Shown here piece by piece: positions 5,440 through 10,545 of a stretch of 10,545 bases of DNA; position 1 is the stretch's first letter; each line of letters begins with the position of its first letter. The stretch spans positions 1 through 10,545 of the forward strand of contig NZ_JAZGJP010000030.1 of assembly GCF_036408795.1 (NCBI RefSeq), read 5' to 3'. The translations under genes and the position numbers were made by a program. The notes beneath the pieces were generated by a model. It was not told the origin of the DNA. It made no database searches and saw only the letters and a program-made list of their open reading frames with translations. This DNA comes from Olsenella_L kribbiana. GTDB taxonomy: Bacteria; Actinomycetota; Coriobacteriia; Coriobacteriales; Atopobiaceae.

Positions 5440-8390
5440 TGTCTGGTACCGACGATACGTCCGTCACGCTCGAAAGCCTGCTCCTGCCGAACACGCCTCC
5501 GAGCATCAGGAAGAACTATCTGACCCTTGCCCAGCGCGCACAGGAAAAGGATTTCGGACCTCTTGAGGAAGACCTGGTGGTGCTCGATACCGAGACCACC
5601 GGTCTTTCCTTCAAGAACTGCGAGCTCCTGGAGATTGCCTGTGCCCGTCTCTCCGGCAAGAAGGTTGTCGACCGCTACCATACCTTCGTGCGTCCCAAAG
5701 GCCTGATTCCTCCCGAGATCGTGGCCCTGACCGGCATCCATCAGTCCGATGTGGCCGATGCGCCGTCGCCCGCCGATGCCGTGGCGGGTCTTGCCGAGTT
5801 CGTCGGGGGAGACCTCGTCCTTGCGCACAATGCGACCTTCGACCGCACGTTCGTGGAGTCCGTGCCGGGAGGATCTTCTGTCTCCGACAACTGGATCGAT
5901 ACGCTTGCGCTCTCGCGAATTGCGCTGCCGAGCCTCTCGACCCATAGGCTCTCTGCCATGGCCCAGGCCTTCGGCTGCGATTCTGTGACCCACCGCGCTA
6001 TGGACGATGTAGATGCACTCTCAGGCATGTGGCCCATCATCCTCTGCGGGCTCACTGATATGCCGAAGGGCCTCCTTGCCTTCCTCGCAGACCTCCATCC
6101 GGATGCCACCTGGGCATACCGCCCCATCTTCTCCTATCTCTCGGGCACAGACGATGCGACGGCATTCAACCTGAAGCAGGTGCGCCGCAACCTCCTTTCC
6201 GAGGTCACGGTCGAAGATCGTGCCGATGCGAAGGAGATCGACGGCCCGCTCACGGCCCCTTCGGAGGCAGAGATCAAGGCAGACTTCGCACCCGATGGTC
6301 CGATAGCTGCCATGTACGGGAGCTATGAGGCGCGGCCTGAGCAGCTTGCTATGGCAGAAGAGGTCAGAAGCGCGCTTGCGACCTCGACCCATCGTGCCAT
6401 CGAGGCAGGCACCGGCGTCGGCAAGTCGCTTGCCTACCTTCTGCCGGAGATCCTCTTTGCACAGAGGAACAATGTCACGATCGGCGTTGCTACCAAGACG
6501 AATGCCCTGACCGACCAGCTCATGGCACACGAGCTGCCGGCGCTCGACCAGGCACTGCCGGAAGGCGTCTCCTTCCATGCACTCAAAGGCTATGAGCACT
6601 ATCCGTGCCTGCACCGCATGCAGCGCTCGGCAGAAGAGGATCTGCCTCTCGATATGGTTCTCGACACGAATCCCGGACGCACCACCACGGGCATTGCTTC
6701 CGACATGCTGACAGCTCTGGCTGTGGCCTATGCCTCTGTTGCGCAGTCGCCGGAAGGCGATCTCGACGCCCTCGGCATCCGCTGGAGATGCGTGCCGAGA
6801 AGCATGCTGACGACGACCTCGAACGAGTGCCTGCGCACCCGCTGCCCGTTCTTCCCACAGGAATGTGTCGTCTATGCAGCAAGGAGGCTTGCTGCTTCGG
6901 GCGACGTGGTCGTGACGAACCATTCGCTCCTGCTCCGTGATGTGGCTTCGGAAGGCAGGATCTTGCCCCCCATACGCCATTGGGTCATTGACGAGGCCCA
7001 TGCCTTCGAGTCTGAGGCACGCCGCCAGTGGGCAGTCGAGGTATCCTCCGATGACACGCGTGCTGCCTTCGAGCTTCTTGGCGGTGCAAAGTCAGGCGCC
7101 ATCCACAATGCGATGATCAAGGTCGCGGCACAGCCTGGTTCGACCTTGGCCCTGGGGCTCATTACGAAGGCATCTGCTGCGGTGCAGCGTGCCTCTGTCG
7201 TGACCTCCGAGCTCTTTGCTGCGATTCATGACCTGCACCATCTTGTGAAGGGTTCTGCCTATGAAGGGTCGACCCTCTGGATCGACGAGAAGGTGCGCGC
7301 CTCCAAGGAGTGGCAGGCCATTGCCGCTGCGGCAAAGGATGCTCATGAGCGGCTCGACCAGGCAGGAAAGGCTCTGTCCGAAGCCCAGACGACGGTCTCC
7401 CTGACCTCCGCCCAGGCAGGAAACGAGCTTGGCGAATCCGGCAGGTTCCTTAAGGATCTCTCCGAGAGCATCCGCCTCATCTGCCTTGAGCCAGATTCTG
7501 CCTATGTCTATTCCGCCCAGCTCCAGAGCAGGAAGCGCCAGGGGTCTTCGGAGAAGCTCGTGGCCGAGAAGATCGATATCGGCCAGGACCTCTCCAAAAA
7601 CTGGCTGCCGGATACGATGAGCGCCGTCTTCACGTCGGCGACGATTGCAGTGGGGAAGAGCTTTGCCCACTTCAACCATGCTGTCGGCTTCGACCGGCTT
7701 CCTGAGTCTGCCTACCGCGATGTGCAGCTCTCGTCGAGCTTCGACTACGACAGCAATATGGCAGTCGTCGTGGCAAAGGACCTGCCGCAGCCGTCCGATC
7801 CGGGCTATCTCCCGGCGCTCGAGGATGTGCTCTTCGATATCCACAAGGCGATGGACGGCTCGGTCTTGACGCTCTTCACGAACCGCCGCGAGATGGAGAA
7901 GGTCTTCGAAGGCCTCCAGCCCCGTCTTGCGGAGATCGGGCTCGATCTTGCGTGCCAGGAGAAGAGGTCATCTCCCCGCCAGCTCCGTGAGCGCTTCATC
8001 AGCGAGAAGTCGCTCTCGCTCTTTGCGCTCAAGAGCTTCTGGGAAGGCTTCGATGCTGCAGGCGATACGCTGCGCTGCGTTGTCGTGCCGAAGCTGCCAT
8101 TTGCAAGCCCGCAGGATCCGCTGGTCCAGGAGCGGGAGGTGCGCGAGCAGCGTGCCTGGTGGCGCTACCAGCTGCCCGAGGCCGTGCTTGCCGTGAAGCA
8201 GGCAGCAGGACGCCTGATCCGTACCTCGACAGATACGGGTGTGCTTGTGCTCTGCGACTCGCGTCTTGTGCAGAAGCGCTATGGCCGCGACTTCATTAAC
8301 TCCATGCCTTCGAAGACACGGACGCAGCTCGAGTGCGAACATATCGGCCGCTATCTCGAAATGTGGCGCTCCTCGCACGAGAAGCAGTAG
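5439..8390 (+). CDS. dinG: DinG-family DEDDh exonuclease / Fe-S helicase fusion
   Basis: A 983-residue protein. Residues 46-200 form a DnaQ-like DEDDh 3'-5' exonuclease: DTET (D50, E52), AHNATFD (D135) and HRAMDD (H185, D190), all present. Residues 290-983 form an XPD/DinG superfamily 2 helicase: RPEQ at 299-302, Walker A AGTGVGKS at 323-330, DEAH at 518-521, TSAT at 732-735, SFWEGFD at 866-872 and QAAGRLIR at 921-928. Cysteines 390, 464, 469 and 476 sit between Walker A and DEAH with nearly the spacing of the [4Fe-4S] cysteines of E. coli DinG. It probably unwinds and trims structured DNA during repair. The ATG at 5439 has GAGGAG 5 nt upstream and overlaps the ddl stop. A GTG 21 nt earlier is in frame but less well supported. 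It converges with pafBC. Confidence 0.93.
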   Translation: MSGTDDTSVTLESLLLPNTPPSIRKNYLTLAQRAQEKDFGPLEEDLVVLDTETTGLSFKNCELLEIACARLSGKKVVDRYHTFVRPKGLIPPEIVALTGIHQSDVADAPSPADAVAGLAEFVGGDLVLAHNATFDRTFVESVPGGSSVSDNWIDTLALSRIALPSLSTHRLSAMAQAFGCDSVTHRAMDDVDALSGMWPIILCGLTDMPKGLLAFLADLHPDATWAYRPIFSYLSGTDDATAFNLKQVRRNLLSEVTVEDRADAKEIDGPLTAPSEAEIKADFAPDGPIAAMYGSYEARPEQLAMAEEVRSALATSTHRAIEAGTGVGKSLAYLLPEILFAQRNNVTIGVATKTNALTDQLMAHELPALDQALPEGVSFHALKGYEHYPCLHRMQRSAEEDLPLDMVLDTNPGRTTTGIASDMLTALAVAYASVAQSPEGDLDALGIRWRCVPRSMLTTTSNECLRTRCPFFPQECVVYAARRLAASGDVVVTNHSLLLRDVASEGRILPPIRHWVIDEAHAFESEARRQWAVEVSSDDTRAAFELLGGAKSGAIHNAMIKVAAQPGSTLALGLITKASAAVQRASVVTSELFAAIHDLHHLVKGSAYEGSTLWIDEKVRASKEWQAIAAAAKDAHERLDQAGKALSEAQTTVSLTSAQAGNELGESGRFLKDLSESIRLICLEPDSAYVYSAQLQSRKRQGSSEKLVAEKIDIGQDLSKNWLPDTMSAVFTSATIAVGKSFAHFNHAVGFDRLPESAYRDVQLSSSFDYDSNMAVVVAKDLPQPSDPGYLPALEDVLFDIHKAMDGSVLTLFTNRREMEKVFEGLQPRLAEIGLDLACQEKRSSPRQLRERFISEKSLSLFALKSFWEGFDAAGDTLRCVVVPKLPFASPQDPLVQEREVREQRAWWRYQLPEAVLAVKQAAGRLIRTSTDTGVLVLCDSRLVQKRYGRDFINSMPSKTRTQLECEHIGRYLEMWRSSHEKQ

Positions 8391-8415
8391 CCCTACATAT
8401 ATATAACAAGAAGCC

Positions 8416-8461
8416 AGAAGGGCTCTTCCCCAGCTAGGAAAGCTGGTGAAGGAGCCCTTCT
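8416..8461. terminator. Terminator hairpin between dinG and pafC
   Basis: AGAAGGGCTC (8416-8425) pairs with GAGCCCTTCT (8452-8461). An inner CAGCT/AGCTG stem with a mismatch and a bulge between the two stems closes the AGGAA loop. One arm lies in the last codons of pafC. The minus-strand continuation is T-rich (CTTCTTGTTATATATA), so it fits best as the terminator of the paf operon, and it may also stop dinG transcripts. Confidence 0.75.
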
Positions 8462-9360
8462 GCATAGCTGTGCATCTTCTCTGCGACCTCTTCGTCCTGG
8501 CAGACGACCTTGCCGGCGCATCCTGCAAGCTGGCGCGGAAGCCACATGGTGCCGAAGTAGGGGATGCGTCCCTGCACAGGCTCGGCATTCTTCGAGATCT
8601 TGAGCCCTGGCCAGGCGAAAAGCGCAAGGTAGCGCTCATCCAGGAAGGTGAGCTTCACCATGCGTGCTGGCTCTGCCTTCGTCTTGGCAGGGGCGCTGAC
8701 AAGATTCTCGGGCACCTCTTCAGGCTCCGCTTCATCCATGCGCTCGATCTTGAAGCAGCGCTCTTCCTGCCTGTCGAGATCGAAGGCGTCGAGATACCAG
8801 GCGTCATCCTTCTGGGAGAGCTCCTGGGGAAGGGCATGACGGTGTCTTGGTGCATCATCCTTCGTCCCCTGATAGAGGAAGGAGAGCGCCTTGCCGTGGA
8901 TCATGGCCTCCGAGATGGAGGTGAGGACGTCGTGCTCCTCCGGCGAGGCAAGGGGCTCGAGCTGGCGCTCGATCGTGGCAGGCGTGACATTGGCACGGCC
9001 GAAGCCTGTGGCAATCTTCTGGCGCAGCTCATCGTCTTCCGGCACGCCGCAGGCATTGAGCGCTGCAAGCACCGCATGGGTCTCTGCAAGCGTGAGGCGG
9101 AGCGGCCTTCCCTTGATGCCGCCATCGAAGGCGAGCGTGACTTCGCTTTCATCATCCGGAATGCAGAGGGAGAGATAGGTTCCTTCTGCATCTCCTGCCG
9201 TGAGCAGCAGCTTGAGGTAATGCTCGGCCTCTGCGTGCGAGATGCCCATGCGCGCCGCTATTGCATCGGCGGTGATCGTGTCGCCTGCCTGGGCGAGGGC
9301 TCCTGCAAGCGCGACGAGCTCGCGTATCTCCTGGATGTTGCTTGTACGTCCGCTAGGCAT
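8434..9360 (-). CDS. pafC: PafC-like WYL-domain transcriptional regulator
   Basis: A 308-residue protein, the second gene of a PafB-PafC pair. In mycobacteria the PafBC complex activates the RecA/LexA-independent DNA damage response. A degenerate N-terminal helix-turn-helix is at about 27-53 (DTITADAIAARMGISHAEAEHYLKLL). The segment RPLRLTLAETHAVLAAL at 85-101 matches the pre-WYL region of PafC. The WYL domain covers about 145-215 with AWYLDAFDLDRQEERCFKIERM at 187-208, followed by the C-terminal WCX-like part. The ATG at 9360 is preferred over a TTG at 9378 because AAGGAG lies 9 nt before it. It overlaps the end of pafB by 8 nt, so the subunits are probably made together. A sensor role for nucleic acid ligands is known for WYL domains, not shown here. 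Confidence 0.88.
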   Translation of the reverse strand: MPSGRTSNIQEIRELVALAGALAQAGDTITADAIAARMGISHAEAEHYLKLLLTAGDAEGTYLSLCIPDDESEVTLAFDGGIKGRPLRLTLAETHAVLAALNACGVPEDDELRQKIATGFGRANVTPATIERQLEPLASPEEHDVLTSISEAMIHGKALSFLYQGTKDDAPRHRHALPQELSQKDDAWYLDAFDLDRQEERCFKIERMDEAEPEEVPENLVSAPAKTKAEPARMVKLTFLDERYLALFAWPGLKISKNAEPVQGRIPYFGTMWLPRQLAGCAGKVVCQDEEVAEKMHSYAEGLLHQLS

Positions 9361-10339
9361 GGGCAATCGCTCCTTCAAGGCAGGCTTTCGCAGCAGAGAT
9401 CAGCTCTTCTGGCTTCTGGGGGATGAGTCCCTGCGCTATGCCCCAGGATGCTGCTGCTTCCCAGGAGCTGGCGGGGACCTGCCAGATGGAGCTCCCATCC
9501 TCCTCTTCCTCGAGCGTGCCATGCGCCTTCATGAGGGAGACGAGGTCTGGCTGTGGATGCTGAGCAGCAAAGACTGCCGTGCCGACCGTTGGTCCCATCT
9601 GGAAGGGGAGCGCCCGGTAGTCATCGATCTCGAAGCTGTCCGGCACCGTATAGCTTCTGCCGGAGAGGATCTTCGGCTTTTCCATGCGGTCGATCCGGTA
9701 GGTCCTGGGTTCCTCGAGCTTGCTGCCTTTCTCTTCTGCGCAGACGCAGTAGAGCGTATCGCGGAAGCTGTAGAAGCCATAGGGAGCGAGAATCTTCGTG
9801 CTCTTCACCCCTGCCGCATCGCAGTAGCCTACCTCGACAAGCAGGTGCTGCCCATAGGCATCGCGGAGCATCTGGAGCGTGCGGTCAGGACCCTTCTTGG
9901 GACGCCTTGTGCTCACGAGCGGCTGCTCTGCGAAGGAACGGTCGATCTTCAGGAGCGCCATCCCGAGCTCGTCTGCAAGCGGAAAGGCGGGGTTTGCGAC
10001 CTGCGGGGAGAGCAGCACCTGGAGCTCGAGTGCCTCCTGCTGGGTGAGCTTCGCATCTCCTATGAAGGAGTTCTTCTCGTCGATCTGGTAGAGCTGCTCG
10101 TCATTCTGCGTGGATTTCACGACATGCATGCCGCAGGCAGCGAGCCTCTCGCAGTCACGCCCCAAGGCCCTGAAGAAGGAGTTCCGGTCAAGGTCTGGAT
10201 ATATATGTGCATTGATATAGGTGGCTTCGAGGGGGCGCCGGGCATTGATGAGCTCGAGCGCGAGCGACGCGACGCGCCTGGCTGCCTCATCCTTCGTGTT
10301 CAGGCGCACCTCATCCTCGGTATCTGGCGTATCGTCCAT
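9353..10339 (-). CDS. pafB: PafB-like WYL-domain transcriptional regulator
   Basis: A 328-residue protein, the first gene of the pair. The N-terminal winged helix at about 17-75 follows the PafB pattern: RRVASLALELINARRPLEATYIN, then SFFRALGRDCERLAACGMHV with its RD..L...G signature. The WYL domain covers about 150-220: APYGFYSFRDTLYCVCA at 185-201 (the WYL triplet reads LYC) and RTYRIDRM at 212-219. The C-terminal WCX-like extension reaches the end. The expected partner is PafC, with which it would bind promoters of DNA repair genes. It starts at an ATG with a GAGGGGA Shine-Dalgarno. A plausible promoter lies 30-60 bp upstream. No proteasome or Pup ligase gene is visible nearby, unlike mycobacterial pafA-pafB-pafC. 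The pair order and domain layout make the assignment firm at family level. Confidence 0.88.
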   Translation of the reverse strand: MDDTPDTEDEVRLNTKDEAARRVASLALELINARRPLEATYINAHIYPDLDRNSFFRALGRDCERLAACGMHVVKSTQNDEQLYQIDEKNSFIGDAKLTQQEALELQVLLSPQVANPAFPLADELGMALLKIDRSFAEQPLVSTRRPKKGPDRTLQMLRDAYGQHLLVEVGYCDAAGVKSTKILAPYGFYSFRDTLYCVCAEEKGSKLEEPRTYRIDRMEKPKILSGRSYTVPDSFEIDDYRALPFQMGPTVGTAVFAAQHPQPDLVSLMKAHGTLEEEEDGSSIWQVPASSWEAAASWGIAQGLIPQKPEELISAAKACLEGAIAHA

Positions 10340-10372
10340 GGCTTCCCCTCGCTTGTCTCTTGCAGATTTCTC

Positions 10373-10400
10373 ACATTAGCTTACCAAATCACGTCGTAAA
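10373..10400 (-). promoter_or_regulatory. Candidate promoter of pafB-pafC
   Basis: On the minus strand TTTACG (10400-10395) and TAATGT (10378-10373) are separated by 16 bp, resembling weak -35 and -10 elements, and would give a leader of about 27 nt. Each element departs from consensus at two to three positions. The mycobacterial PafBC-type motif with TTGTC at -26 is not visible here. Confidence 0.35.
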
Positions 10401-10401
10401 G

Positions 10402-10422
10402 CCCCTGGTTTGAACCGTGGGG
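10402..10422. promoter_or_regulatory. Palindrome upstream of the pafB promoter
   Basis: CCCC-t-GGTT-tg-AACC-gt-GGGG is a nearly symmetric inverted repeat lying directly upstream of the candidate -35. It is placed as an activator or repressor site would be. The cognate protein is unknown, and a weak hairpin is the alternative reading. Confidence 0.35.
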
Positions 10423-10545
10423 ATGGTTGATTTCACCTGTCATCCGTACACTCCGGGGGCAGGTCAGGATTCCTGCAGCTAGCCGAACGGATGCAGCTGC
10501 CTGTGCACGGCCTCCTTCCTGCCGGAACGGTGTGCAGATTCCGTG

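Noticed and set aside
8446..10399. Two long plus-strand ORFs (8446-9426 and 9242-10399) opposite pafC and pafB
   Set aside because: They overlap each other and lie opposite WYL-domain genes with clear start signals. They are antisense shadows.
10405..10422. GGTTTGAACC as a tRNA T-arm
   Set aside because: No acceptor, anticodon or D-arm could be fitted on either strand around it.
10381..10545. Minus-strand frame open from the window edge to a TAA at 10383-10381, ending GLYDVIW
   Set aside because: It is 54 codons with CTA, GTA, AGT and CGG codons that the real genes avoid, and its end overlaps the candidate pafB promoter. A genuine partial gene cannot be excluded without more sequence.

Overview
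The window looks like an origin-proximal chromosome segment of an Actinomycetota species, most likely of the Coriobacteriia type. The inference rests on a moderately GC-rich coding style (GAG, AAG, CTC, GCC, TCC codons), chromosomal parA-parB beside perfect 16-bp parS sites, and a pafB-pafC pair of WYL-domain regulators, which is typical of actinobacteria. The class-level assignment is an inference, not something read directly from the sequence.

Layout, left to right. Positions 2-94 are probably the last codons of an unidentified gene. Positions 95-1302 are a visibly AT-richer stretch of about 1.2 kb with no convincing gene. It holds five parS sites, four of them spaced about 80-90 bp apart, and interleaved copies of a second repeat built on paired AACTCGACA boxes 21 bp apart. 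Next come parA (TTG start), parB (GTG start, 8-nt overlap with parA) and a small membrane-anchor-like ORF whose ATG touches the parB stop. This rightward unit ends at a perfect 13-bp hairpin shared with rlmN, which reads leftward. rlmN itself carries a two-mismatch parS-like palindrome in its 5' coding part.

Divergent from rlmN is ddl (D-alanine--D-alanine ligase), followed with a TGATG junction by a large dinG-family gene that joins a DEDDh exonuclease to an XPD-like helicase with an apparent Fe-S cysteine quartet. Converging on dinG is a leftward two-gene operon, pafB then pafC, with an 8-nt overlap. A strong hairpin at the 3' end of pafC separates the two units. The last 200 bp upstream of pafB hold a plausible promoter and palindromes but no supported gene.

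Functionally the window combines chromosome segregation (parA, parB, parS), ribosome modification (rlmN), cell-wall precursor synthesis (ddl) and DNA damage processing and regulation (dinG, pafBC). No mobile element, CRISPR array, tRNA or rRNA was seen. The least explained element is the repeat-rich parS region with its second, unassigned repeat family.
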